Positions 24,973 to 34,714 of a stretch of 64,000 bases of DNA are shown one piece after another. A program made the position numbers and the translations under genes. The notes beneath the pieces are model-generated. The model did no database searches. It saw only the letters and a program-made list of their open reading frames with translations, and was not told the DNA's origin. The stretch comes from JBAZMA01 sp041649995 (GTDB lineage: Bacteria; Omnitrophota; Gorgyraeia; Velamenicoccales; Velamenicoccaceae). The stretch covers positions 21,038 through 85,037 of the forward strand of contig JBAZMA010000010.1 in assembly GCA_041649995.1 (NCBI GenBank), written 5' to 3'. Positions within the stretch are counted from its first letter, which is position 1, and every line of letters starts with the position of its first letter.

Positions 24973-25026
24973 TTTAATCCTTTGAAGACAACAGGACAAG
25001 AAAATCCGAAAAAGAAAGGACCTGTC

Positions 25027-25590
25027 TTAACGTCCGCCCTTCATCAGCGCGAGCGTTTCCGAGCGCGTCTTTTCGTTTTCTTTAAAAACGCCCCTCACCG
25101 CGCTGGTCACGGTCGTGATCCCGGGTTTTCTGATCCCGCGCATGCTCATGCAAAGATGCTCGGCCTCAATGACGACCATCACGCCATGGGGCTGAAGTTT
25201 CTTCATAATGATGTTGGCGATCTGAGTGGTAAGCCTTTCCTGGACCTGCAGCCTCCGCGAAAGGATATCCACGACGCGGGCAATCTTGCTTAACCCTGTC
25301 ACGCGGCCTCCTTTGGGAATATAGGCCACGTGGGCACTGCCGACGAACGGCAAAAGATGGTGTTCACACATGGAATACAAGGGGATATCCTTCAGAAGAA
25401 CGATCTCCTCGTGTTTCTGGTCCAGGACGACCTCCAGCTCTTTTTCAGGGTCTTCACTGAGCCCGGAAAGGATCTCCTCGTACATGTTGGCCACGCGCGC
25501 CGGAGTTTCCAAAAGGTCGGGCCGCGACACATCTTCTCCCGAGGCCTCCAGGATCATCGCCACGGCTTTTGCCAATTTCTTCTTGTCCAT
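25027..25590 (-). CDS. folE: GTP cyclohydrolase I
   Basis: The 187-residue protein converts GTP to 7,8-dihydroneopterin triphosphate, the first step of folate synthesis. The zinc ligands are in [12 protein letters not shown] and in the final C of [10 protein letters not shown]. Other family motifs are [27 protein letters not shown] and [11 protein letters not shown]. The start at 25590 ([10 protein letters not shown]) follows AAGGGGT. folC lies two genes upstream, and pabB and pabC occur elsewhere in the window. Confidence 0.94.
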   Translation of the reverse strand: MDKKKLAKAVAMILEASGEDVSRPDLLETPARVANMYEEILSGLSEDPEKELEVVLDQKHEEIVLLKDIPLYSMCEHHLLPFVGSAHVAYIPKGGRVTGLSKIARVVDILSRRLQVQERLTTQIANIIMKKLQPHGVMVVIEAEHLCMSMRGIRKPGITTVTSAVRGVFKENEKTRSETLALMKGGR

Positions 25591-25675
25591 TTCAACCCCT
25601 TTGGTTTTGAATACAAAACAGTCGGCGCGATCCACCGGTCGAACGCGGATCCGGCCTATCCGCCTTAAAAAGAAT

Positions 25676-27115
25676 CTATTTGCCTATACAAAATCTTGAA
25701 AAGATGGAATCCAGCAGCTCCTCATGAAAAACCTCGCCCGTCAACTCGCCCAGTCCGTTCAGCGCCCTGCGGACATCAACAGCCGCGAATTCCAGAGGCG
25801 TCCCCTTGCGCAAGGTCTCAACGGCATCCTTAAGGGCCTGCGAAACATCCTTAAGGATGGCGATATGACGGACATTGGAAACCAGGGGGCTTTCCCCAAG
25901 CTCCAGGGGACCGTCAAAAACGGCCTTCACGATCTCTTCTTCCAGCGCGACGATATTGCGCATTTTGAGCGCGGAAACTTCCGTCACGGGATGCGCGCCG
26001 AAGAATTCCCTGAACCGCTCGGCCCCGGGCACACCCGGCAGGTCGCACTTATTGACGACGCCGATCAGTTTTTTCCGCGCCTTCACGCGGGAATAAAGTT
26101 CAACGTCCAAATCTTCCAGGGGCGCGCTGGCGTCCACGACAAATAAAACAAGATCGCTACCCTCCACAGCGGCATTGGCGCGCTCAACAGCCCGACGTTC
26201 GATCTCATCTCCGGCATCCAAAATCCCTGCGGTATCGATCAGGCAGACAGCCAACCCCTGAATATTCAGACACTCTTCAATCGTATCGCGCGTCGTGCCG
26301 GCGATCGGGGTCACGATGGCCCGCTCCGTCTTCAAAAGGGCGTTGAGCAAGGAAGATTTTCCCGTATTCGGCCGGCCGTAAATGACAACCTTCAAGCCCT
26401 CGCGGAGCAGGCGGCCCCGGAAACTTCCTTCGAGGAGGCTTTGCGTTTGCGAACAGACGCCTTCAAGCTTTTCGGCGTCCCGCACGTCCTCGGCCCTCAA
26501 GACTTCCTCCTCGGAAAAATCAAGCCGCGCCTCCATATCGGCCAGGATCTCCAGAAGGCCCGCGCGCAGGCCTTTGAAGATTCCGGAAAGTCCACCGGCA
26601 AGCTGTCCGAGGCTGTTCCTTAAAGCCAGGTCGCTGTTGGCCTGGATGACGTCTAAGACCGCCTCGGCCTGAGTGAGGTCCAGGCGGCCGTTCAGGAAAG
26701 CCCTTTTGGTAAATTCTCCCGGCTCTGCCGGCCTGGCCCCTTTCTCAACAAGCAATTCCAGGATCGCGCACAGAACGCGGCTGCCTCCATGCGCGCTGAT
26801 CTCCACGTTGTCCTCTTTGGTATAGCTCTTAGGAGCCCGCATCAGGGAAATAACGACTTCATCGACCACGCACGCGCCGACGGCGCGTGGATCGCTTCCT
26901 GATTTCCCAAAGGCCTCCTTGTCGCGCACGATCCAGCCGTATCGCAGGCAAAAACTCTTCATACCCGACAACGGTTTTGGATTCCGGCCGCAGAACACGA
27001 GATCCGCGATCTCCAAAGCCCGCGGCCCGCTCAAACGGATAATGCCTAACGCCCCCTGCCCTGCCGGTGTGGCGATCGCCGCGATCGTATCGTTTAAGGA
27101 CGCTATTTTTGCCAC
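25676..27115 (-). CDS. mnmE: tRNA modification GTPase MnmE
   Basis: A full-length (479-residue) MnmE. The N-terminal formyl-THF-binding domain is present ([22 protein letters not shown]). A G domain is inserted in the helical region: G1 [18 protein letters not shown]3 DTAGI, G4 NKCD. The C-terminal FCIGK supplies the essential Cys. With MnmG it installs carboxymethylaminomethyl at wobble uridines. It starts with GTG and overlaps the 3' end of folC by 13 nt. No mnmG in the window. Confidence 0.95.
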   Translation of the reverse strand: MAKIASLNDTIAAIATPAGQGALGIIRLSGPRALEIADLVFCGRNPKPLSGMKSFCLRYGWIVRDKEAFGKSGSDPRAVGACVVDEVVISLMRAPKSYTKEDNVEISAHGGSRVLCAILELLVEKGARPAEPGEFTKRAFLNGRLDLTQAEAVLDVIQANSDLALRNSLGQLAGGLSGIFKGLRAGLLEILADMEARLDFSEEEVLRAEDVRDAEKLEGVCSQTQSLLEGSFRGRLLREGLKVVIYGRPNTGKSSLLNALLKTERAIVTPIAGTTRDTIEECLNIQGLAVCLIDTAGILDAGDEIERRAVERANAAVEGSDLVLFVVDASAPLEDLDVELYSRVKARKKLIGVVNKCDLPGVPGAERFREFFGAHPVTEVSALKMRNIVALEEEIVKAVFDGPLELGESPLVSNVRHIAILKDVSQALKDAVETLRKGTPLEFAAVDVRRALNGLGELTGEVFHEELLDSIFSRFCIGK

Positions 27116-28479
27116 AGGGACCTCACCTCCCCGACGACAAAAAGGGAACCCGTAATGACAGCCACTTCCTGCGGCCCCATTTCCCTGCTGAGGATATCCA
27201 GGGCCTCTTCCACGCAGGAGGTCATTTTGAAAGGGCTGTTTTTGAAGTGAGTCTTCAAATCCGTCTCAGGGTCGGCGGCCCTGGGATTGGCCGAACGGGT
27301 CAGGATCACGCGATCGGCCAGAGACTCGAAAAGTTCGGCCAGACCTTTCAAATCCTTGTCTTTGGAAGCGCCGAACACCAGCCACTTTCTGAACTGCCCG
27401 AATTCCTTCTCGATAAAATGCACCAGCCGATGCGCCGATTCCCTGTTATGGGCCCCATCAAGAATGATATAGGGCTGGGTGCTGATGACCTCAAGACGCC
27501 CCGGCCAATACGCCTGTTTCAGGCCTTCAGCCATGGCCGCGTAGGAAATGTCATGCCCGTAAAGGCTCAAGGCTTCGGCGGCCGCCAGGGCCAGGGCCGC
27601 GTTTCCCAACTGATGTTCCCCCAGCATGCGGATGTCAAAAAAATGCGATTTTCCGGCGATCCCCTGATAAAAGAATTTCTGAGACAAAAGATCATTGGAC
27701 AATCTTTTGTAGGAAAAATGCTTGTCCATCTCCAAGAGCGCGGCGCCTTCGGTCGAACAACGGCGGCGCAGAACCAGGGAAACTTCCTTGAGCTGGCAGG
27801 AAGAAACGCAAACACCTGCCTCCTGACGGCTTCTTCGGTTGGAGGACTTAACGATGCCCGCCTTTTCAAAAGCGATCTCAGGCAGGGTGGTCCCCAAAAC
27901 CTGCTCATGGTCGTAACTCACCGGGGTGATGACCGACACAAGCGAAGAGGCGACGTTTGTCGCGTCCAGCCGTCCCCCAAGACCCGTTTCCAGGACCACG
28001 AAATCCGTGTTCCTGGAGGCGAAATACTGAAAAGCCGCCGCGGTCAAAAATTCAAAAAAGGTCAGGGGCCCATGCTCGCCGGGACCCGCCTCAAACCGCG
28101 CTGCTTCCTCTGCCGTCTGTCCGATGAGTTCGGAGAATTCATTTTTCAGGATCATTCCCGGAAAAGATGAATGCTCGCCTGAGGTATGACGGGGGTCGAA
28201 AAGCCGGATCCGTTCGCGGATATCCTGAAGGTGCGGTGAAGTATAGAGGCCTGTGCGGTAACCGGCCTGCCTGAGGATTTGGGCGATGAAACAGGATGTC
28301 GAGCCTTTGCCCTTTGTCCCCGCGACATGGATGACGGACAATCGTTCCTGCGGATCACCGATGCTTTTCAAAAAGGCCTTGAGCCTCTCCAGCTTAAAAG
28401 ACGACTTGTAGCCCTTCACAGGCTGTCGTTCGTAATTGATCAATCCTTCCAGATAGCCAAGCGCGTCTTCGTAGGTCAT
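27103..28479 (-). CDS. folC: Bifunctional dihydrofolate/folylpolyglutamate synthase
   Basis: A 458-residue Mur-ligase-type enzyme that adds glutamate to dihydropteroate and folates. The P-loop is VAGTKGKGSTSCF at about residues 49-61. TSPHLQDIRERI, VLETGLGGRLDATN and the C-terminal domain ILDGAHN follow in family order. Length is normal. It precedes mnmE, folE and the small metal protein in one orientation. The upstream region consists of repeats with no convincing promoter. Confidence 0.92.
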   Translation of the reverse strand: MTYEDALGYLEGLINYERQPVKGYKSSFKLERLKAFLKSIGDPQERLSVIHVAGTKGKGSTSCFIAQILRQAGYRTGLYTSPHLQDIRERIRLFDPRHTSGEHSSFPGMILKNEFSELIGQTAEEAARFEAGPGEHGPLTFFEFLTAAAFQYFASRNTDFVVLETGLGGRLDATNVASSLVSVITPVSYDHEQVLGTTLPEIAFEKAGIVKSSNRRSRQEAGVCVSSCQLKEVSLVLRRRCSTEGAALLEMDKHFSYKRLSNDLLSQKFFYQGIAGKSHFFDIRMLGEHQLGNAALALAAAEALSLYGHDISYAAMAEGLKQAYWPGRLEVISTQPYIILDGAHNRESAHRLVHFIEKEFGQFRKWLVFGASKDKDLKGLAELFESLADRVILTRSANPRAADPETDLKTHFKNSPFKMTSCVEEALDILSREMGPQEVAVITGSLFVVGEVRSLWQK

Positions 28480-28831
28480 ATTTCCAGTTTTTCAGGCAAC
28501 GGTTACCAGGCAACAGCAACAACTTATGGCTTATAGCGTCCGAATCCGATTTCCGACTTCTGATTTCGGACTTCAGACGTCAGATTTCCGATTTCCGACT
28601 TCTATCTTCTGCTTTTGCTATAAGCCATATGCTATAAGCCCTTGCTATAAGCTCTATGCCATACGCTCTAAGCCAATCCTTCATTCTTAATTTTTAATTG
28701 TTCTTCGTCCCACGTCCGAACGTCCTCACGGTCATCGTCCTTCATCCCTCGGATTCTGACTTCTGCTTTTGCTATAAGCCATACGCTATATGCTATAAGC
28801 TATACGCCATTCGCCATACGCTATAAACCGA
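28480..28831. repeat. Non-coding region of dispersed degenerate repeats
   Basis: The 352-nt gap between purH and folC has no gene. It is built of short words repeated many times: GATTTCCGACTTCTGATTTCGGACTTC-like units at about 28545-28610, and CTATAAGCCATATGC / GCTATAAGC / CCATACGCTATA units at 28615-28680 and 28765-28825. A 60-nt block (about 28681-28743) matches 5071-5160. Part recurs inverted near 61394-61470. Confidence 0.75.
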
Positions 28832-30382
28832 CTAATGCTTGAAGTGCCTCATACCCGTCAAGACCATGGCCATGCCCGCCTTGTCGGCGGCGCGGATGAT
28901 CTCTTCGTCGGCGATAGAGCCGCCGGGCTGAATCAGGGCCGCGATCCCGGCTTTTTTGGCCAGGGCGATATTGTCGGGCTTTGGGAGAAAAGCGTCGCTG
29001 GCAAGGACAGCTCCCCGGCTTCTCCCGCCCGCCCTCTTTACGGCCATAAAGACAGAATCCACGCGGCTTGTCTGCCCCATTCCAATCCCAACGGTCTTGG
29101 TCCCTTTGGCCAGGACAATGGCATTGGATTTGACATGGCGGGCGATCTTCCAGGCAAACCACAACGAGGCCCGCTGGGACGAAGTCGGTTTGCGGCGCGT
29201 CACAACGCGAAGACTCTGCGGATCGGGATCGGAGAGATCCATATCCTGGACCAGGAAACCCCCGTCGATCCTCTTGTAATCCAGTGGGCTTGGGTCCGCA
29301 GCGTTCAAGCCCATCTCCAGAAGCCTGAGATTCTTTTTGGACTTCAGCAAAGCGAGGGCTTCGGGTTCATACCCCGGGGCCAGCACGCATTCCAGAAATC
29401 CGCTTTTCAAAAGTTTTTTAGCGGTAACGGCGTCGACCGCCCTGTTGAGGCCGACAATCCCGCCAAAGGCGGAGAGCGGATCCGTGGCCCAGGCATCGCT
29501 GAAAGCCTTCGAAAGGGTCTTGGCCGTCGCGGCTCCGGCAGGATTGGTGTGTTTAATAACGCAGGCCGCGGGGTCTTTGAAAGCGCGGATGATGGCCAGG
29601 GCCGCGTTCAAATCCAGATAATTATTAAAGGAAAGCTCTTTGCCGTGAAGCTGACGGGCATTCACGAGGGTTTCTACGGATTGCGAAGCGGACCAGCGGT
29701 AAAGCCCTGCGGTTTGATGCGGGTTCTCTCCATAGCGCAGGGAACAGACGCTGGAGAGGGAAACAACGACCTCTTCCTGGAGATTGGGTGCGCCCTGTTT
29801 TTTCAGATAGCCGGCTATGGCCGCGTCATAGCGGGCCGTCAATTCGAAGGCCTCGGCGGCCAGCTCGGACAACAAAGGCTCAGGCAAACTCCCCTGGTTC
29901 CTGCGCAGCTCCGAGGCGACGCGGGAATAAAGGCCGGGGCGGCAAACAACAGCAACGGAAGAATGGTTTTTCGCGGCCGACCGCAGCATGGAAGGCCCTC
30001 CGATATCGATCTGTTCGACCGCTTCCTCGAAAGAAACACCGGCCTTGCGGACCGTCTGCTCAAAAGGATACAGGTTGACCACGACCATATCGATAAAACC
30101 GATCCCCTGCCCGGCGAGCTGCTCGAGGTGCCCGGGGACATCGCGCCTGGCCAGGAGGCCGCCATGAATTTTTGGATGAAGAGTCTTCACGCGGCCGTCG
30201 AGCATTTCCGGAAAGCCTGTGTAATCGGACATCTCGATGACAGGGACACCGGCCTCCCTTAAAACCCCGGCTGTCCCTCCGGTGGAAATGATCTCAACGC
30301 CTGCCTGCGCAAGAGTCCTGCCAAACTCGACAATGCCTGTCTTATCCGAAACACTGATCAATGCCCGCTTGATTTTTACCAT
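28832..30382 (-). CDS. purH: Bifunctional AICAR transformylase / IMP cyclohydrolase
   Basis: A 516-residue PurH that completes IMP synthesis. The N-terminal IMP cyclohydrolase domain has ALISVSDKTGIVEFGRTLAQAGVEIISTGGT and the DGRVKTLHPKIHGG motif. The transformylase domain has RYGENPHQTAG, the substrate loop AACVIKHTNPAG, and the C-terminal SDAFLPKPDNIALAKKAGI. All are at normal spacing. AAGGAA precedes the ATG. It uses 10-formyl-THF, so it links with the folate genes in the window. Confidence 0.95.
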   Translation of the reverse strand: MVKIKRALISVSDKTGIVEFGRTLAQAGVEIISTGGTAGVLREAGVPVIEMSDYTGFPEMLDGRVKTLHPKIHGGLLARRDVPGHLEQLAGQGIGFIDMVVVNLYPFEQTVRKAGVSFEEAVEQIDIGGPSMLRSAAKNHSSVAVVCRPGLYSRVASELRRNQGSLPEPLLSELAAEAFELTARYDAAIAGYLKKQGAPNLQEEVVVSLSSVCSLRYGENPHQTAGLYRWSASQSVETLVNARQLHGKELSFNNYLDLNAALAIIRAFKDPAACVIKHTNPAGAATAKTLSKAFSDAWATDPLSAFGGIVGLNRAVDAVTAKKLLKSGFLECVLAPGYEPEALALLKSKKNLRLLEMGLNAADPSPLDYKRIDGGFLVQDMDLSDPDPQSLRVVTRRKPTSSQRASLWFAWKIARHVKSNAIVLAKGTKTVGIGMGQTSRVDSVFMAVKRAGGRSRGAVLASDAFLPKPDNIALAKKAGIAALIQPGGSIADEEIIRAADKAGMAMVLTGMRHFKH

Positions 30383-30419
30383 AAGATTCCTTGGAAGGGG
30401 CCCGTCTCTCCGGCCATTG

Positions 30420-31121
30420 TTAAACGCTGAATTTGAATTCGATCACATCCCCGTCGCGAACAATATACTCCTTGCCCTCCTGACGCAGAAGGCCTGAGCT
30501 TTTGGCTTGGTGGACATTGCCTGTCTTGACCAGTTCGTCAAAACCCATGACCTCGGCCCGGATAAATCCGCGGGCAAGGTCCGAATGGATGGCGTGGGCG
30601 GCCTCGACCGCGTTGGAACCTTTGCGGATCTCCCAGGCGCGGGCCTCTTTCACCCCTCCGGTCAGAAAACAGATCATGCCCGCTTCATCATAAGCCTTAC
30701 GGGCCAGGAAAGGAATATCCGCCATTTCCCCGGCTGAGGCAAAGATCACGGGCTTAATGGAGACGAAATTATTGTTGGACAGCCATTGCGCGTCTTCTGG
30801 AGAGAATTCTCCGCGGCAAAGCGGCGTTTCTTTTTCCAGAAGCGCCTGGCAACGCTCCAGAAGGGCCTTTTCCTGAGCCTCGGGCTGACGTTCCATCTTA
30901 TGCTCTATGATCTCCATATCCAGGATCAAAAGGTCCAGGCGCTTGTCCTGGGGGCAGACGATGGCATCAGCGACCTTGATATCCTTTTCGGTCACGAATT
31001 CGACGGAAATGAACGTTGTTTTCTGGGCCTTGTAAAGTTCTTCGATCTTTTTTAAACGGGGTTCCGGCAGGGTTTTCTTGCCGAAAGGAAAGTCAGGAAC
31101 GCCAAACACACATATCTTCAT
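30420..31121 (-). CDS. YchF/Obg-like ATPase relative lacking the P-loop
   Basis: The 233-residue protein ends with the TGS-domain block typical of YchF (AHAIHSDLARGFIRAEV, EGKEYIVRDGDVIEFKFSV). Its middle resembles the YchF helical region. YchF is normally about 360 residues with an N-terminal G domain. Here the Walker A (GxxNxGKS) and the switch regions are absent; after MKICVFGVPDFPFGKK the sequence moves directly to PEPRLKKI and on to the helical part. It therefore cannot bind nucleotide in the usual way. AAGGTG precedes the ATG. Function unknown; possibly a ribosome-binding regulator. Confidence 0.75.
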   Translation of the reverse strand: MKICVFGVPDFPFGKKTLPEPRLKKIEELYKAQKTTFISVEFVTEKDIKVADAIVCPQDKRLDLLILDMEIIEHKMERQPEAQEKALLERCQALLEKETPLCRGEFSPEDAQWLSNNNFVSIKPVIFASAGEMADIPFLARKAYDEAGMICFLTGGVKEARAWEIRKGSNAVEAAHAIHSDLARGFIRAEVMGFDELVKTGNVHQAKSSGLLRQEGKEYIVRDGDVIEFKFSV

Positions 31122-31240
31122 AAACACCTTTTTTTAAATGACGGTTAGACATCGTAATTCCCAAATCCCAATATCCCATAACCCGGTCTGTTTACCTTGA
31201 GTATTCTAAGTCATTGGATATCGGCCTTGGTCGCTGATTC

Positions 31241-33199
31241 TTATTCCTCTTCCTGCTTGTGCCTGGGGTTCTGGGCCACGATCCCCTGCGCGATCCGGGC
31301 AGGAACTTCTTCATAGGAAGAAAAATGCATAACGTAACTGCCCCTGCCTCCTGTCATGGACCGCAGATCCGTGGCGTAGCGGAACATCTCCGCCAGGGGG
31401 ACCAGGGCCTTGATCGTCTGGTTCTTGGAACGCGCCTCGACGCCCAACACGCGGCCCCGGCGGGAATTCAGGTCTGCCGGAATAGACCCCATGAACTCTT
31501 CAGGCACCGTGATCTCGACCTCCATGATGGGCTCCAGAAGAATGGGCTGCGCCTCCATGGCCGCTTTGCGAAAGGCGAGGGCCCCGGCGATCTGAAAAGC
31601 CATATCCGAAGAATCCACATCATGATAAGAGCCGTCATAGACCGTGGCCCGAACATCCACCATCGGGAAAGACGTGATGACCCCGCCGTTCATGGCGTTA
31701 TGCACGCCTTTTTCCACCGAAGGGATAAAATTCCTCGGGATGGAACCGCCCACGATCTTGTCCACAAATTCAAAATTCTTTCCGCGCTCCAAAGGCGCCA
31801 GCTCAAGCCACACGTCCCCGTACTGCCCGCGTCCGCCGGATTGTTTCTTATGCTTCCCCTGGGCTTTCGCCGTTTTCTTGAGCGTTTCCTTATACGGCAC
31901 TTTGGGCGTGCCGATTTCAACATCCACGTGATAGCGCTCCCGGAGGCGTTTGACCATCACATCGATATGCTGGTCTCCCAGCCCGGAAATTATGGTTTCC
32001 TTGGTCTGCGCGTCGTGCGAAATCTTGAATGTCGGGTCGCTCAAACAGAGCTTCGAGAGCGCCTCGGAGATCTTTTCCTCATCCTGACGCGTCTTGGGTT
32101 TGATGGAAGATGAAAAGACGGGTTCCGGAAAGGCCAGGGGCGCGAAAAGCACGGGTTGCTTTTCATCGGTGAGACTGTCGCCCAAATGCGTTTCTTTGAG
32201 TTTTGTGACGGCGACGATATCTCCGCAGGAGGCGGAGGGAACAGGCCTCTGCTCCTTGCCCTGCAACAGCATGAGTTGACCGATCCTCTCTTTGATCTGC
32301 CGGGTCGCGTTGTAAAAACCCGAGTTGGAAGCGATGGTCCCCGAAAAAACGCGAAGGATCGTCATCTGTCCGACAAAAGAGTCGGACAAAGATTTGAACA
32401 CAAGGGCCGCGAAGGGTCCGTCCTGGACGCATCTTAAGGGGACAGGCTCTTTGGTCTTCTCGTCGGTCACGATGACAGGCTTGCGTTCCAGCGGCGAGGG
32501 CAGATAATCCACAATGAAATCCAGGAGTTCTTTAAGACCCTTGTCTGTGGCGGCGGAACCGGCCAGGACAGGATAGATCTTCCCGTTGAACACAGCCTCT
32601 TTGAGGGCTTTTTTGAGCTCCTCCTCCCCGATCTCCTTGCCCTCAAGATAACGCTCCAGAAGGACGTCATTGGTTTCCGCGATGGTTTCGGTCAATTGCG
32701 CTGAAAAAGGCACGGAAATCAGGGTCGCCCCCTTGGAAAAGGTTTCACCGATCTCCTTCAAAACCTGCGCAAGATCGACGTTATCCTTGTCCGTTTTATT
32801 GATGAAAATGAGCCGCGGCATCTGCTGCGCGTCCAGGCTGTCCCAGGCACGCTCCGTGCCGACCTCAATCCCGCTGGAGGCATCAATCAGGACAACGGCG
32901 CCGTCAACCGCGCTCAAGGCGCAGATCATATCCGCCGAAAAATCGGCGTACCCGGGCGTGTCGACCAGCTGGATCAGATGATTTCTCCAGGACAAATGAC
33001 AAACGCTTGAATTGATGGAATTCTTGCGATGGATCTCGTCCGGATTGTAATCGCTGACCGTATTGCCTTCGGCGATCGAACCCTTGCGGGAAACAGCCCC
33101 CGCGGCAAAAAGAAGCGCTTCCACGAGGCTCGTCTTTCCCGCTTGCGCATGAGACACAAAAACAACAGTCCTTCTGGCATCAGGTTTGAAATTATCCAT
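31241..33199 (-). CDS. Elongation factor G-like GTPase
   Basis: The 652-residue protein has the five-domain EF-G layout. The G domain contains G1 SHAQAGKTSL, G3 VDTPGYADF and G4 INKTDKD. Domains II-III follow, then domain IV (QSGGRGQYGDVWLELAPLERG), and domain V with LEPIMEVEITVPEEFMGSIPADLNSRRGRVLGVE. It is about 40 residues shorter than canonical EF-G, and G1 has SHAQ where classical EF-G has AHID. That fits the EF-G-like/EF-G2 group rather than the main translocase. No ribosomal genes are nearby. GGAGATGAGAG precedes the ATG. Confidence 0.85.
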   Translation of the reverse strand: MDNFKPDARRTVVFVSHAQAGKTSLVEALLFAAGAVSRKGSIAEGNTVSDYNPDEIHRKNSINSSVCHLSWRNHLIQLVDTPGYADFSADMICALSAVDGAVVLIDASSGIEVGTERAWDSLDAQQMPRLIFINKTDKDNVDLAQVLKEIGETFSKGATLISVPFSAQLTETIAETNDVLLERYLEGKEIGEEELKKALKEAVFNGKIYPVLAGSAATDKGLKELLDFIVDYLPSPLERKPVIVTDEKTKEPVPLRCVQDGPFAALVFKSLSDSFVGQMTILRVFSGTIASNSGFYNATRQIKERIGQLMLLQGKEQRPVPSASCGDIVAVTKLKETHLGDSLTDEKQPVLFAPLAFPEPVFSSSIKPKTRQDEEKISEALSKLCLSDPTFKISHDAQTKETIISGLGDQHIDVMVKRLRERYHVDVEIGTPKVPYKETLKKTAKAQGKHKKQSGGRGQYGDVWLELAPLERGKNFEFVDKIVGGSIPRNFIPSVEKGVHNAMNGGVITSFPMVDVRATVYDGSYHDVDSSDMAFQIAGALAFRKAAMEAQPILLEPIMEVEITVPEEFMGSIPADLNSRRGRVLGVEARSKNQTIKALVPLAEMFRYATDLRSMTGGRGSYVMHFSSYEEVPARIAQGIVAQNPRHKQEEE

Positions 33200-33368
33200 C
33201 TCTCATCTCCCTCTCTTGTCGGCGTTGAGGAAATTGGCTCAAAGTCCCGGGAATTTTCGAAGGAAGCGCTTTCGAAAAACCAAGACCTTCGCACCATGAT
33301 GAGCCCGCGTAAGTTGACTGCCGGGGTCCGAAGGTTTAAGTCCCTGCGATAAAAAACGTTAGGTTTCT

Positions 33369-33397
33369 ATTATAATTGATAAAACCTTAAGCGTCAA
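33369..33397 (-). promoter_or_regulatory. Strong sigma70 promoter of the EF-G-like gene
   Basis: On the minus strand TTGACG (complement of 33392-33397) and a perfect TATAAT (complement of 33369-33374) are spaced by 17 nt. Transcription would start near 33362, leaving a leader of about 160 nt. The leader includes a near-palindromic TTTTCGAAGG...GCTTTCGAAAA element around 33254-33278. Confidence 0.8.
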
Positions 33398-33472
33398 TAA
33401 AATGGGGCAAAAGGAGCTTCACGGGGATCTTTTGAGCGTCTCGAGAGAAAAGGAAGCGGGACTGAGGAAAAA

Positions 33473-33502
33473 ATAAGCCTTTTTCGCAAAAAAAAGGCTT
33501 AT
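33473..33502. terminator. Terminator downstream of the aminomutase gene
   Basis: ATAAGCCTTTTT and AAAAAGGCTTAT form a 12-bp stem with a short loop at 33473-33502. It lies 25 nt after the aminomutase stop in the minus direction. The rest of the 327-nt gap (33200-33526) holds the EF-G-like promoter and leader and no gene. Confidence 0.8.
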
Positions 33503-33526
33503 GGGGGACAGCTTTAAAACGGTTTT

Positions 33527-34696
33527 TTATTCCACGTATGTGTAGATCTTACCTTTATAATTGCGCAAAACGTGCTTGCCCTTATCCTGAGAGATAAGGT
33601 AGCTGGGGCCGACAGGGATCTTTCCGCCTCCCCCGGGCGCGTCCACCACATAGGTGGGAACGGCATAGCCGGACGTGTACCCGCGAAGTTTTTCTATGAT
33701 ATTGATGCCCACGGCCACAGGCGTGCGGAAATGGGCCGTGCCTTTGACGGGGTCGCACTGATAGATATAATAGGGCCTCACGCGAACCTGCAGCAGCTCA
33801 TGCATGAGTTTCTTCATGATATACGGCTTGTCATTGATGCCTTTGAGCAGGACGGTCTGGCTGCCCAGGGGGATTCCCGCCTCAGCCAGCATATCGCAGG
33901 CCGCTTTACACCTGCGGGAAACCTCTCTGGGGTGATTGAAGTGGATGCTGACCCACAGAGGCGAGTATTTCTTCAGGACAGCCACCAGGGATTCCGTGAT
34001 CCTCTGGGGCAGCGTGACAGGCACGCGCGTGCCCATCCTGACGAATTCCACATGGGAAATAGAAGTGACTTTTTTCAAAAGTTCGTCCAATTCGTCGTCC
34101 TCCAGCATCAGGGGATCTCCGCCGGAAATCAGGACATCCCGTATTTTCTTGTTGCTGCGGATGTAATCGAGGGCGGCATCGAATGTCTTGGGGGCCATGG
34201 AACGCGCCTGCTTTTCGCCCACCAACCTGCGGCGGGTGCAATGACGGCAATACATGGCGCATTGCTCAGTGGCCAGAAGCAGCACCCTGTCCGGATATCT
34301 GTGGACAAGGCCTTCGACCGGGGAGTCTCTGTCTTCGGCGCAAGGATCGATGAATTCGTTGTTGGAAAACTGGAATTCCTGTTTGAGAGGAATGGCCTGG
34401 CGGCGGACAGGACACTCGGGGTCCTGGGCGTCCATCAAGGAAACCCAATAAGGGGTGATCGACATGGACAGGCGCCCGCTGGATTTGCGGATACCCTCCT
34501 CTTCTTCAGGCGTCAGGATCAAGACTTTAGAGATGGTCTCCAGGGTGTGGACCCTGTTCTTGAGCTGCCAATGCCAATCCTCCCACTGTTCCTCCGGGAC
34601 ATCTCTCCATAAAGCCACTTTGCGGTAATCGCCACCCGGGCGTCGCGTAATGACCTGTACAGATGTCTGCTCCAAAACCGGACTCTGGATTCCCAG
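33527..34696 (-). CDS. Lysine 2,3-aminomutase-family radical SAM enzyme
   Basis: The protein is about 389 residues. The radical SAM cluster motif CAMYCRHCTRR is preceded by PVEGLVHRYPDRVLLLAT and followed by DVLISGGDPLMLEDDEL and FNHPREVS, all KamA-family hallmarks, and the PLP Lys region lies near the C-terminus. It would move an amino group from alpha to beta (beta-lysine or beta-glutamate). No ATG lies near the N-terminus. AGGAGG at about 34702-34708 points to a CTG codon at 34694-34696, five nt away; the alternative TTG at 34675 has no ribosome site. Confidence 0.82.
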   Translation of the reverse strand: MGIQSPVLEQTSVQVITRRPGGDYRKVALWRDVPEEQWEDWHWQLKNRVHTLETISKVLILTPEEEEGIRKSSGRLSMSITPYWVSLMDAQDPECPVRRQAIPLKQEFQFSNNEFIDPCAEDRDSPVEGLVHRYPDRVLLLATEQCAMYCRHCTRRRLVGEKQARSMAPKTFDAALDYIRSNKKIRDVLISGGDPLMLEDDELDELLKKVTSISHVEFVRMGTRVPVTLPQRITESLVAVLKKYSPLWVSIHFNHPREVSRRCKAACDMLAEAGIPLGSQTVLLKGINDKPYIMKKLMHELLQVRVRPYYIYQCDPVKGTAHFRTPVAVGINIIEKLRGYTSGYAVPTYVVDAPGGGGKIPVGPSYLISQDKGKHVLRNYKGKIYTYVE

Positions 34697-34714
34697 CTGA
34701 CCCTCCTTTTTTAA

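Noticed and set aside
28835..30262. 475-residue plus-strand frame
   Set aside because: It lies entirely antisense to purH, whose motifs are complete on the minus strand; composition is that of a reversed codon shadow.
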